A DNA stretch of 64,000 nt, from positions 62,001 to 126,000 of the forward strand of contig NZ_JAABNO010000010.1 of the NCBI RefSeq assembly GCF_009928445.1, written 5' to 3'. Origin of the DNA: Clostridium sp. C8-1-8 (lineage in GTDB: Bacteria; Bacillota; Clostridia; Clostridiales; Clostridiaceae). Of the stretch, positions 38,868 through 46,800 are shown piece after piece. A model generated the notes under the pieces. The model searched no databases. It had not been told where the DNA came from and saw nothing but the letters and a program-made list of their open reading frames with translations. Every line of letters begins with the position of its first letter. Position 1 is the first letter of the stretch. A program made the translations under genes and the position numbers.

Positions 38868-38954
38868 CATATGTTTAATGATATTACCCTGTATAGATTA
38901 GTTAATTCTGTGCCATATATAAGCTCCTTTATTAGGGAGCTTTGCAGAAGAGAC

Positions 38955-39767
38955 CTATATTAGCTTACTTTTTTCTAAAAATACAGCTATTCCGTCGCTA
39001 TCATTATCAGCTGTTACAAAGTCAGCAACAGATTTGGATTTTTCACTGCCATTTGCCATGACAACACCAATTCCAGCGTTCTCTAACATATCAGCATCGT
39101 TATCGGCATCACCAAAGACAAGTAAGTTATCCATGGTTAACCCATGCAAATTCATTACTTCCTTAAGTCCATTTGTTTTTGATACTCTTGGATCCATATA
39201 TTCATATAAAATGCTTGCTGTTTTTAGACTTGCGCATTTATACTTTGGGTTGCTAAATGTCTTGCTGCGTTCTATAACCTTGTCCATATATTCTGGATTG
39301 CAGATAATCATAACTTTTCCCTGTGGAGTCTTTAATAACTCGTTAAAATCTACAACTTCATAAGGCAGTTTGTCCAACTTGGAAAGTAATTTTATGTATT
39401 CGTCATCTTTGTAACCAATCAAAATACCGTCCTTAGGGATACAAAAGTTTAAATCCATATCCTCATAATGTCTAATTATTTCCCAGATTAGTTCGCCACT
39501 AAGCGGATAGCTAGATTTTTGAATACCAAGAGATAGGTCATCAATTTCACTTCCACCCATTCCTACAATGCAATCTACTAAGCCATCAATGTTCCATTCC
39601 TTCAGTAAATTCTTACAGGATATTGCATCTCTACCTGTTGAAAGTCCAAAAAGGATTCCTTTTTCCTTAATTTTTTTAATTGCATTAACTGTATTCTCTG
39701 TAACATAGCCTTCTTCGCATAAAAGAGTTCCATCTACATCAGTCATAATGGCTTTTATTTCGTTCAT
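38955..39767 (-). CDS. HAD-superfamily phosphatase, Cof/YbjI type
   Basis: The 270-residue cytoplasmic enzyme belongs to the Cof-type (IIB) HAD hydrolases that remove phosphate from sugar phosphates, FMN or PLP. Motif I is MTDVDGTLL near residue 9, motif II STGRD, motif III K (TNGLKEVMN) and motif IV LVFGDADNDADML. I use the ATG at 39767 because GGAGG fits it; a further in-frame ATG at 39782 has no ribosome site. It lies among sugar genes, so a phosphosugar substrate is plausible but not shown. Confidence 0.9.
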   Translation of the reverse strand: MNEIKAIMTDVDGTLLCEEGYVTENTVNAIKKIKEKGILFGLSTGRDAISCKNLLKEWNIDGLVDCIVGMGGSEIDDLSLGIQKSSYPLSGELIWEIIRHYEDMDLNFCIPKDGILIGYKDDEYIKLLSKLDKLPYEVVDFNELLKTPQGKVMIICNPEYMDKVIERSKTFSNPKYKCASLKTASILYEYMDPRVSKTNGLKEVMNLHGLTMDNLLVFGDADNDADMLENAGIGVVMANGSEKSKSVADFVTADNDSDGIAVFLEKSKLI

Positions 39768-39807
39768 ATGGTTTTCCTCCATTTAAATTTATTTATTTTT
39801 GATATAA

Positions 39808-40707
39808 TTAGCTTCCAAGGTGCTCAAAGGGAACCGTATGTGTCTTACAAAGATCAATAAATTCCTTTGCAGCTTTGGTAAGAAATTTATTCTTATGGTA
39901 GATTATGTGGAACTTACGGTTTAGTGACAAATCCTTAATTTTAATTTGTTTTACATTTCCTAATTCTAAGTCCTTCTTTACAAGAAGATATGGTAGTACA
40001 GAAAGTCCTAAACCAGCACTTACTGCTTTAATAATTGCCTGCGTACTAACACTTTCCCAAGTTGGATTAATCTCCATGCCATGTAGTAACATAGTACTTT
40101 CGAAAAGTTCTCTTCCTCCACTTCCTTTTTCCCTAAGAATAAATTCACATTCCTTAAGCGCTTCAATTTCAACCTCACTTAAACTAGACAATGGATGATT
40201 TATACCGCAGATTAGAACAAGTTCATCTTCCATAAATGTTTGGCTATTAATATGTGAATTATGTATTACACCTTCAATTAAAGCAAAATCAATGTGATTT
40301 GACATTATACTATGTTCTATTTCTTCAGAGTTATTAATGATAACCTGTATTTTTATGTTTGGATGTTCATTTTTAAATATTTTTATATACTCAGGTAGCA
40401 AGTGATTACCGATAGTTATGCTTGACCCTATTCGCAATATACCGGCTGAATCCCAATCTTTTATCTCACTTTCCATTTCATCAAAAAGAGAAACTATGTG
40501 ATTTGCGTAATTTAGAAGCTGTTTGCCTGGTTCTGTTAAATACATTTTTTTTGAGATTCTATCAAATAACTTTACACAATAATGATCTTCTAACTCTCTG
40601 ATTGCAAGACTTACAGAGGGTTGAGCAAGGTAAAGTTTTTCAGCAGCAGCAGTTACGCTGTTACAATTGCAAACAGTTACAAATATTCTTAAGTGCTTTA
40701 AGGTCAT
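39808..40707 (-). CDS. LysR-family transcriptional regulator
   Basis: The 299-residue protein has an N-terminal HTH (residues 1-60: LRIFVTVCNCNSVTAAAEKL, QPSVSLAIRELEDH) and a periplasmic-binding-like effector domain (RIGSSITIGNHLLPEYIKIF, REKGSGGRELFE, VSAGLGLSVLPYLLV). It resembles the CysL/YwfK branch linked to sulfur metabolism. It is divergent from an unknown gene and a TauE/SafE permease gene, which fits a LysR-type regulator controlling its neighbour. Two similar sites lie in the gap. Confidence 0.9.
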   Translation of the reverse strand: MTLKHLRIFVTVCNCNSVTAAAEKLYLAQPSVSLAIRELEDHYCVKLFDRISKKMYLTEPGKQLLNYANHIVSLFDEMESEIKDWDSAGILRIGSSITIGNHLLPEYIKIFKNEHPNIKIQVIINNSEEIEHSIMSNHIDFALIEGVIHNSHINSQTFMEDELVLICGINHPLSSLSEVEIEALKECEFILREKGSGGRELFESTMLLHGMEINPTWESVSTQAIIKAVSAGLGLSVLPYLLVKKDLELGNVKQIKIKDLSLNRKFHIIYHKNKFLTKAAKEFIDLCKTHTVPFEHLGS

Positions 40708-40742
40708 TTAATCACCTTCCTTTTATAATGTAAACGCAATAT

Positions 40743-40882
40743 ATATTATAAAATAATACTATTTTGCTTATATACTAGCAATAGCTGTAGCGCATCCTAT
40801 TAAAATTTATCAAATATATTGAATTGTTAAATGCATAATAAAAACCTTATAGATATTATAAAATAATAATATTTTACTTATG
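40743..40882. promoter_or_regulatory. Two direct copies of a LysR-like site
   Basis: ATTATAAAATAATACTATTTT at 40743-40772 and a near-identical copy with ATAATATTTTACTTAT at 40853-40882 lie 110 bases apart between the LysR gene and the divergent genes. Each contains the imperfect palindrome TATTATAAAATAATA. They are plausible LysR binding sites. Confidence 0.45.
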
Positions 40883-40999
40883 TAAGTTTAGCATATAAAA
40901 TTTAATTATAGGATGTTTAGTCACAAAAATTATTATATAGATTTTCCATGGCTTAAAGTAAACTACATTTTTAAAAATAAGGAAAGGAGATAATGATAT

Positions 41000-41536
41000 A
41001 TGGATTTGATGATTCGCAATTATGGTTTCTTCTATAATGTAATAGATCAAAATAACAAATTAGTGGCTAAAATACAAAATAAACATCTTGTGAGTATAGG
41101 CAAAAAAATTGTTGATACTACAGGAAAAACTATTTACACAACAGACATCATAAATACAAAGACGGAGGATGAGGTAAACAAGTATAACGAAGGACGAAGC
41201 TATATTATATGTAAAAGTAATAAAATTGTAGCTACTGCAGTTTTGGAATATGATAAATACGAAGATAAGTATCTTTATCAGAGATTTGTTTTTAGAATTC
41301 CAAAAGTCCACAAGATAAATATAAAAACAGATTGCAGGGAGTTAATTATTAAACTTAAATATGATGGCAGCCTTCTTATATGTGAAGACAATGTAGTTAT
41401 TGGAGAAATGACAAGTCATTTTCCATTCATTGACCACTATATAACTTGTAATGAAATAAATGACCAAGCTTTTTTAGCAGCATTATATATCCTGGCAAAG
41501 TATATGGTAGATGAAAACAATATTTTAATTATTTAA
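41000..41536 (+). CDS. Unknown protein, possibly LURP-one/tubby-like fold
   Basis: The 178-residue protein has alternating beta strands with short turns (FFYNVIDQNNKLVAKIQNKH, VDTTGKTIYTTD, RSYIICKSNKIVATAV, LKYDGSLLICEDNVVIGEM). This pattern recalls the LURP-one-related/YxjI beta-barrel with a final hydrophobic helix (AFLAALYILAKYMV), but I cannot prove it. AAAGGAG is upstream. It is 16 bases before the TauE permease gene and divergent from LysR, so it is likely part of the same regulon. Confidence 0.5.
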   Translation: MDLMIRNYGFFYNVIDQNNKLVAKIQNKHLVSIGKKIVDTTGKTIYTTDIINTKTEDEVNKYNEGRSYIICKSNKIVATAVLEYDKYEDKYLYQRFVFRIPKVHKINIKTDCRELIIKLKYDGSLLICEDNVVIGEMTSHFPFIDHYITCNEINDQAFLAALYILAKYMVDENNILII

Positions 41537-41552
41537 GAAAGAAGGTTTTATT

Positions 41553-42371
41553 ATGATGCAATTTTTATGGTTAACACCATTAGGTTTTTTTGTAGGTACA
41601 TTTGGAACATTGATAGGAGCTGGTGGAGGTTTTATATTAACTCCTATATTGTTACTTCTATATCCTGATAAAACTCCTGAAACAATAACAAGTATATCTC
41701 TTGCTGTTGTATTTTTTAATGCATTATCAGGAAGTACAGCTTATTCTAAAATGAAGCGAATCGATTATAAATCAGGAGTGATTTTTGCAATAGCCACCAT
41801 TCCAGGTTCTATACTTGGAGCTATTACTACTTCATATATTCCAAGGCATATATTTAATGGGCTATTCGGTGTATTATTAATAGCTGCTTCAATCTTTTTG
41901 ATCGTTAAAACTAAAAACGAAAAAGATGATGCAGATAAAGTAATTAAGAAAAATTATGTTACAAGAACTCTTATAGATGCAGAAGGAATAAAATATGTAT
42001 TTTCATATAATCCAGTTTTAGGTGTAGTTATAAGTATATTTGTTGGATATCTATCCAGTTTATTGGGAATAGGAGGAGGTATTATACATGTACCTGTCCT
42101 TGTTAATTTGTTAAATTATCCTGTTCATATTGCTACTGCAACTTCACATTTTGTTCTTGCGGTTATGTCATTATCAGGAACAGTTGTACATATATCAACT
42201 GGCGTACTTCAGCCTGGTTTAATCCAAACTGCAGCCTTAGCAATAGGAGTTATATTTGGTGCTCAACTTGGAGCCAAGCTTTCTAAAAAAATCCATGGAG
42301 TAGCAATTATAAAAAGTCTTGCTGTTGCATTGGCACTTGTTGGTATAAGAATTTTCTTTATGGCTTTTTAA
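41553..42371 (+). CDS. TauE/SafE-family (DUF81) membrane permease
   Basis: The 272-residue protein is a TauE/SafE/YfcA permease, which moves sulfite, sulfonates or related anions. The two typical glycine motifs are FVGTFGTLIGAGGGFILTP near residue 12 and GYLSSLLGIGGGIIHVPVL near residue 170, each at the start of one half of the protein; the substrate pocket lies between the halves. The LysR regulator of a CysL-like branch next to it favours a sulfur compound. A strong terminator follows. A second TauE gene is at 51948. Confidence 0.87.
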   Translation: MMQFLWLTPLGFFVGTFGTLIGAGGGFILTPILLLLYPDKTPETITSISLAVVFFNALSGSTAYSKMKRIDYKSGVIFAIATIPGSILGAITTSYIPRHIFNGLFGVLLIAASIFLIVKTKNEKDDADKVIKKNYVTRTLIDAEGIKYVFSYNPVLGVVISIFVGYLSSLLGIGGGIIHVPVLVNLLNYPVHIATATSHFVLAVMSLSGTVVHISTGVLQPGLIQTAALAIGVIFGAQLGAKLSKKIHGVAIIKSLAVALALVGIRIFFMAF

Positions 42372-42521
42372 AGCAGCCTTTTGAAATTAGACTGTCAGGT
42401 CATCCGATACTTTAATGAGCTTGGGCAAATTATAAATAATTTCTTTTAACAAGTTGCAGAAATGATGGCTATTGTCTAATTTTATTTTAACGATATATTA
42501 AAACAAGGTGAATGTAGCACT

Positions 42522-42570
42522 AAAAACGCACTAAATCCAGCATTAAGGATAGTGCGTTTTTTCTTTTTTT
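42522..42570 (+). terminator. Intrinsic terminator, first of two near-copies
   Basis: AAAACGCACTA pairs with TAGTGCGTTTT, then TTCTTTTTTT. The loop AATCCAGCATTAAGGA is almost the same as in the terminator behind the GH4 gene. Confidence 0.85.
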
Positions 42571-42656
42571 AAAACTTTATTTATAAATGCTATTTACAAA
42601 AAATACTTTTAAAAAAAGATTGTTTGTAAACGGTATATGAATCGCTTTTGAATCCG

Positions 42657-42685
42657 TTGACTATCAATGGGGATAAAAATAAAAT
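42657..42685 (+). promoter_or_regulatory. Sigma-A promoter of the GH4 gene
   Basis: TTGACT and TAAAAT are 17 bases apart and about 30 bases before the GH4 start. Upstream at 42623-42638 lies TTTGTAAACGGTATATG, which is shared with the control region of the antiterminator gene (45429-45445) and is cre-like with two mismatches. Confidence 0.65.
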
Positions 42686-42715
42686 GTACTCATAGAAGAA
42701 AGGGAGGGACAGTAG

Positions 42716-44092
42716 ATGGAAAATAAAAAAGTGAAAATAGTCACAATTGGTGGAGGAAGTAGCTATACTCCTGAACTTATGGAAGGCTTTATTAAAAGAT
42801 ATGAACAATTGCCTATAAAAGAGATTTGGCTGGTAGATATTGAAGAAGGTAAGGAAAAGCTAGAGATTGTTGGAAAGATGGCTCAACGTATGTGGGATGC
42901 ATCTCCATATGATGTTAAAGTATATTTAACTTTAGATAGAAAAGAAGCATTAAGAGATGCCGACTTTGTTACTACTCAATTTCGAGTTGGTTTATTAGAT
43001 GCACGTATAAAGGATGAGAGAATTCCATTTTCCTATGGACTGCTAGGACAAGAGACCAACGGGGCTGGAGGTATTTTTAAGGCATTTAGAACGATCCCAG
43101 TTATTTTAGATATAGTAGAAGATATGAAAAAGTTATGTCCTAATGCTTGGCTTATAAATTTCACTAATCCTAGTGGTATGGTGACTGAAGCTATACATCG
43201 TTATGGAAAGTGGGAGAAAGCAATTGGTTTATGCAATGTTCCAATAATGTCAATAATGACGGAACCTAAATTGATAAATAGTGAACTTGATGATTTAATT
43301 TACAAGTTTGCAGGTTTAAATCATTTTCACTGGCATAAGGTTATGGACAAGAATGGTAATGATGTGACATTAGAGATTATTGAAAAAATGCTTCAAGGTG
43401 ACGGCGGAATGCCTGCAAATGTTCATAAAGTTCCTTTCTTTAAAGAGCAATTGGATAAAATGAATTTAATACCTTGCGCTTATCATAGTTATTACTATAG
43501 ACAAGAAGAAATGTTAAAGCATGGACTTGAAGAATACAATACAATTGGAACTCGTGGTCAACAAGTTAAACAAACTGAGGCCGAATTATTTGAATTATAT
43601 AAGGATATCAATCTAGATCATAAGCCAGAGCAGCTATCAAAACGTGGTGGGGCTCACTATTCAGATGCTGCTTGTGAAACAATAGCATCAATTTATGGTA
43701 ATAAAAATACAAAGATTGTTGTATCCACTAAGAACAATGGTGCTATACCTGACTTGCCAGAGGACTGTGTTGTTGAAGTATCTTCACTTATTGGAGCAGC
43801 AGGTGCTTTACCGATTGCCTTTGGTTCACTACATCCAGCAGAAAAAGGCTGGCTACAACTAATGAAAAACATGGAGCTATGTGTATGTGAAGCTGCAGTA
43901 ACAGGGGATTATGGCTTAGCACTACAAGCCTTTGCAATGAATCCTTTAATTCCTGCTGGAGAAACTGCAAAAAAGGTACTTGATGAATTGTTAATTGCTC
44001 ATAAAAAGTATCTTCCTCAGTTTGCTGATAAGATTGCAGCTTTAGAAGCAGCTGGTATTACTATAAAAGATGAAATAGTTAAAAACTTATAA
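42716..44092 (+). CDS. 6-phospho-glucosidase, glycoside hydrolase family 4
   Basis: GH4 enzymes cleave phospho-glycosides by an NAD+ and Mn2+ dependent redox route. The 458-residue protein starts with the NAD-binding KIVTIGGGSSYTPELMEG, has the substrate motif NFTNPSGMVTEA near residue 149, the metal cysteine in GLCNVP near residue 171, and metal-binding NHFHWHKV near residue 201. It is closest in pattern to LicH/CelF 6-phospho-beta-glucosidases. GGGAGGG lies before the ATG. It stands alone between two near-identical terminators, with a divergent RpiR regulator beyond. Confidence 0.9.
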   Translation: MENKKVKIVTIGGGSSYTPELMEGFIKRYEQLPIKEIWLVDIEEGKEKLEIVGKMAQRMWDASPYDVKVYLTLDRKEALRDADFVTTQFRVGLLDARIKDERIPFSYGLLGQETNGAGGIFKAFRTIPVILDIVEDMKKLCPNAWLINFTNPSGMVTEAIHRYGKWEKAIGLCNVPIMSIMTEPKLINSELDDLIYKFAGLNHFHWHKVMDKNGNDVTLEIIEKMLQGDGGMPANVHKVPFFKEQLDKMNLIPCAYHSYYYRQEEMLKHGLEEYNTIGTRGQQVKQTEAELFELYKDINLDHKPEQLSKRGGAHYSDAACETIASIYGNKNTKIVVSTKNNGAIPDLPEDCVVEVSSLIGAAGALPIAFGSLHPAEKGWLQLMKNMELCVCEAAVTGDYGLALQAFAMNPLIPAGETAKKVLDELLIAHKKYLPQFADKIAALEAAGITIKDEIVKNL

Positions 44093-44243
44093 AATATCCA
44101 TAGAGATACCTGAACTTGTCTAGAAAACTAAGGAAGGCACAGTAAAATTAAATTATAAGAAAAGGCTTCAAGCAGATAATAGTTCTATTTTAGTAGAAAA
44201 TGAACTTTGGTTAAAAGAAGATAATTTTTAGAAGAGATAATGA

Positions 44244-44290
44244 CAAAAAACGCATTTAATCCAGTGTTAAGGACAGTGCGTTTTTTGTTC
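44244..44290. terminator. Intrinsic terminator, second of two near-copies
   Basis: AAAAACGCATTTAATCCAGT begins a stem-loop closed by AGTGCGTTTTTT. It is nearly the same sequence as the terminator before the GH4 gene, with paired changes in the stem. Confidence 0.75.
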
Positions 44291-44325
44291 TTTAGAAGCA
44301 AAATATATGAGTACGGAGTTCACGG

Positions 44326-45201
44326 TTAATCTTCTTTTATTAAATCTACAGAAGATTTTCTTGGATCAAAGTATTTAGAAACCATTATCTTATGCTCTAA
44401 GTTCTTATCATAATCCTTGCTGAAGACACAGGAGTATAATACATCTAAAAGATAGCAAATAGAGTCATTTGTAGTGAAATTGGCAATCTTAGAATATAAC
44501 CGTTCTCTAGTAGTTATCCTAAGTACACAATCTGCTTTGCTAGCTAAGGTGTTATCTCCTAAGCTGGTAATGGCTATGATTGGGACACTATTCTGTTTAA
44601 GAACAGGAATAGCCTTAATTAAAGGGTTGTCTTCTCCACTATAGGAGATTATAATAGCACAACAACCTTTTTTGCAGTTAAAGGCTTCAAATACTTGTTC
44701 CGAGTCTGTCAATGAAATAGAAACGGATTTCTGAATTCGATTCATCTTAAGCATAAAGTCTTGTGCAATTATTAAATTCTGATTGTTGGCAAATACTTTT
44801 ATTTCAGAAGCTTTATGCAGAAACTGTACAGCTTTCTGCAAATCGTCATGGTGAATTAAAGATAAAGTATCTTTAATGGTTGTTTGGTTTAGAGTAGCTA
44901 TTTTATTAGCAATAGCCATAATACTATCATCTTCAGTAAATGGAAAATTCGCGTCAATGTTTTCAAAATGACTATCCAAGTATTTAATTTCTTCTAAGTA
45001 AGCTTCTTTAAGTTCATTCCATCCGTTATATCCTAATTTTTTAGCAATTCTTATTGTAGTAGAGGGATGGGTATAGGTTTGCTGGGCAATTTGTTTTGTG
45101 GTCTTATTTTTGATATCTTCTTTTTCTTTAAAAATATAGTCAATGATTATTTTTTCAGACTCAGAGAATGAGACTTGCATCATTTTTTCAGTAAGTAACA
45201 T
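44326..45201 (-). CDS. RpiR-family transcriptional regulator
   Basis: The 291-residue protein has an N-terminal RpiR HTH (residues about 10-80: FSESEKIIIDYIF, TKQIAQQTYTHPSTTIRIAK) and a C-terminal SIS phosphosugar-binding domain (EIKVFANNQNLIIAQDF, AIIISYSGEDNPLIKAIPVL). It senses a sugar phosphate and controls sugar genes nearby. I place the start at the ATG at 45201 behind GGTGAT on the minus strand; the frame is open about 14 codons further up. It converges on the GH4 gene and is divergent from the antiterminator region. Confidence 0.87.
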   Translation of the reverse strand: MLLTEKMMQVSFSESEKIIIDYIFKEKEDIKNKTTKQIAQQTYTHPSTTIRIAKKLGYNGWNELKEAYLEEIKYLDSHFENIDANFPFTEDDSIMAIANKIATLNQTTIKDTLSLIHHDDLQKAVQFLHKASEIKVFANNQNLIIAQDFMLKMNRIQKSVSISLTDSEQVFEAFNCKKGCCAIIISYSGEDNPLIKAIPVLKQNSVPIIAITSLGDNTLASKADCVLRITTRERLYSKIANFTTNDSICYLLDVLYSCVFSKDYDKNLEHKIMVSKYFDPRKSSVDLIKED

Positions 45202-45443
45202 ACATATCACCAGTTTAATTATATATTTTGTAGGGAGCTTCATGGGAAAGCTAAAGGTTTAAGTATATTAAATTATAGGAATCCTTAACATTAGTCAGCA
45301 TAAAGTTTATTTAACCTTGTGACATAATGGAGAAAACTCTAATTTTAATAGCATTATACATTATTAGCTTTGAAAATGGCAAGTTTACTGAATACTGTTT
45401 ACAAGAAAGGTCCGTATTTAATAGTTTTTTTGTAAACGGAGTA

Positions 45444-45457
45444 TGCAAACGCTAAAA
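45444..45457 (+). promoter_or_regulatory. cre-like site before the antiterminator promoter
   Basis: TGCAAACGCTAAAA lies directly upstream of the -35 box, and TTTGTAAACGGAGTATG directly before it (45429-45445). Both resemble cre with two mismatches, suggesting CcpA control. Confidence 0.4.
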
Positions 45458-45462
45458 ATTAG

Positions 45463-45491
45463 TTGACAACGATTCCATGAGATGATATTAT
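45463..45491 (+). promoter_or_regulatory. Sigma-A promoter of the antiterminator gene
   Basis: TTGACA and TATTAT are separated by exactly 17 bases. Transcription should start near 45498, just before the RAT-like sites. Confidence 0.75.
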
Positions 45492-45507
45492 TTAAGCATG
45501 ATAGTTA

Positions 45508-45536
45508 GTTAGTTACTGGAAGACAGGCTATACTAA
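45508..45536 (+). promoter_or_regulatory. Degenerate RAT-like sequence 1
   Basis: TTACTGGAAGACAGGCTATA repeats most of RAT 2, 70 bases further down. No terminator stem overlaps it clearly. It looks like a partial duplicate of the antiterminator site. Confidence 0.45.
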
Positions 45537-45577
45537 TATATCAAAGCTATTATAACGATTATAAATATAATTTGATT

Positions 45578-45605
45578 GGATTGTTACTGGAAAGCAGGCT
45601 ATACC
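45578..45605 (+). promoter_or_regulatory. Ribonucleic antiterminator (RAT) 2
   Basis: The site runs GGATTGTTACTGGAAAGCAG and GCTATACC, close to the LicT/BglG RAT consensus (GGATTGTTACTG...GCAGGC...ACC). Its 3' end is also the left arm of the terminator that follows, the standard mutually exclusive layout. Confidence 0.85.
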
Positions 45606-45647
45606 AATTTGTGATATTTTTTATTACAAGGGGGTGTAGTTTTTTTG
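45599..45647 (+). terminator. RAT-controlled terminator
   Basis: CTATACC (45599-45605) pairs with GGTGTAG (45633-45639) with one G-U pair, followed by eight Ts. Binding of the antiterminator to RAT 2 would prevent this stem. Confidence 0.75.
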
Positions 45648-45685
45648 TTTTAAGTTTATAGAAATTTGGAAAGGGGATGATTCTA

Positions 45686-46537
45686 GTGGCGGCCAAAATG
45701 CTAATCGATAAAGTAATAAATAACAATCTAGTTAGATCTCATAAAGATGGCAAGGAAGTCTTGGTTATGGGGAAAGGCCTTGGGTTTAAGAAGGTAGTAA
45801 GTGATGTGATTGACGAATCCCTAATAGAAAGAATTTATGTTATTGAAGGAAAAGAAAAGCGCAGTCATCTAGAAGAGTTAATTTCCAAAATTCCATACCA
45901 ATATGTTCAAACAGCAAACGAAGTTATAACTTATATTTCTAATTACTTAGATAAGAAATTAGATGATTCTATTTGGTTAAGTGTTACGGATCATATTAGC
46001 TTTGCTATAGAGAGAGCAGAGAAAGGCATTCCAGTTAGAAATGCACTTTTATGGGAGATTAGTAGATTCTATAATCACGAATTTCTGATAGGTAAGGAAG
46101 CGCTTAGAATTATAAATAAGAGGCATGGCGTAGAGCTTCCAGATGATGAAGCAGGCTTTATTGCATTACATATTGTAAATGCGCAAATGGGTGATGAAGC
46201 AAAGATGCAGGAAACTATGCATATGACGAAAGCATTGCAAAAAATCCTACACATTGTAAAGTACCATTATGGCATAGAGCTAAATGAAAGTTCTCTTCAC
46301 TATGAAAGGTTTGTAACCCACTTAAAGTACTTTCTTCAAAGAATCGTGAAAGGGAAAAAAGTACTAAATGAAGATTTAGGTTTCATAGAGGTTATTCGTT
46401 CAAAATATCCTAATGAATATAAGTGTGCAAAACGTATTGAAGAATATGTTAATAAAGAGTTTAATTGCGACCTTTCTGAGGATGAACTCATATATCTATC
46501 AGTTCATATCAGACGTGTTGTTGATGAAAGTTTATAA
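45686..46537 (+). CDS. licT: LicT/BglG-type PTS-controlled transcription antiterminator
   Basis: The 283-residue protein has an N-terminal RNA-binding CAT domain (residues 1-60: AAKMLIDKVINNNLV, VLVMGKGLGFKK) and two PRD domains, with conserved histidines in VTDHISFAIER (PRD1) and LHYERFVTHLKYF (PRD2). Phosphorylation by HPr and by its EII partner sets its RNA binding. I place the start at the GTG at 45686 (AAGGGG with 9-base spacing); the ATG at 45677 touches the G-run. The gene is preceded by its own RAT and terminator, so it is autoregulated, and a third RAT lies before EIIBCA. Confidence 0.93.
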   Translation: MAAKMLIDKVINNNLVRSHKDGKEVLVMGKGLGFKKVVSDVIDESLIERIYVIEGKEKRSHLEELISKIPYQYVQTANEVITYISNYLDKKLDDSIWLSVTDHISFAIERAEKGIPVRNALLWEISRFYNHEFLIGKEALRIINKRHGVELPDDEAGFIALHIVNAQMGDEAKMQETMHMTKALQKILHIVKYHYGIELNESSLHYERFVTHLKYFLQRIVKGKKVLNEDLGFIEVIRSKYPNEYKCAKRIEEYVNKEFNCDLSEDELIYLSVHIRRVVDESL

Positions 46538-46575
46538 GACAATTATATAATTTTTCTGCGACCATAGTGCCATGT

Positions 46576-46600
46576 GGGATTGTTACGAAAGGCTATACCC
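46576..46600 (+). promoter_or_regulatory. Short RAT-like site 3 before EIIBCA
   Basis: GGGATTGTTACGAAAGGCTA followed by TACCC is RAT-like but lacks about four bases of the middle (no CTG...GCAG). Its end overlaps the left arm of the next terminator. Confidence 0.65.
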
Positions 46601-46660
46601 ACCAGAAAGAAAAAAGATTAAAGTTTAAAAACTATCTTTTTTCTGCTGGTGGGTTTTTCT
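46598..46660 (+). terminator. Strong terminator before EIIBCA
   Basis: CCCACCAGAAAGAAAAAAGA pairs with the complementary stretch at 46634-46653 (TCTTTTTTCTGCTGGTGGG), followed by TTTTTCTTT. It should block EIIBCA expression unless RAT 3 is bound by the antiterminator. Confidence 0.9.
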
Positions 46661-46800
46661 TTGCAATTTTTTTGAAATATATAACTTATAATCAGTAAAA
46701 AGTAAGCTGATTTTTAGAGATTTAATTGTAAGAAACTTTAATAATTTATCAATTATAATTTTACAAAGTATAAGAACAATATTTAATAGGAGGAGAAATC

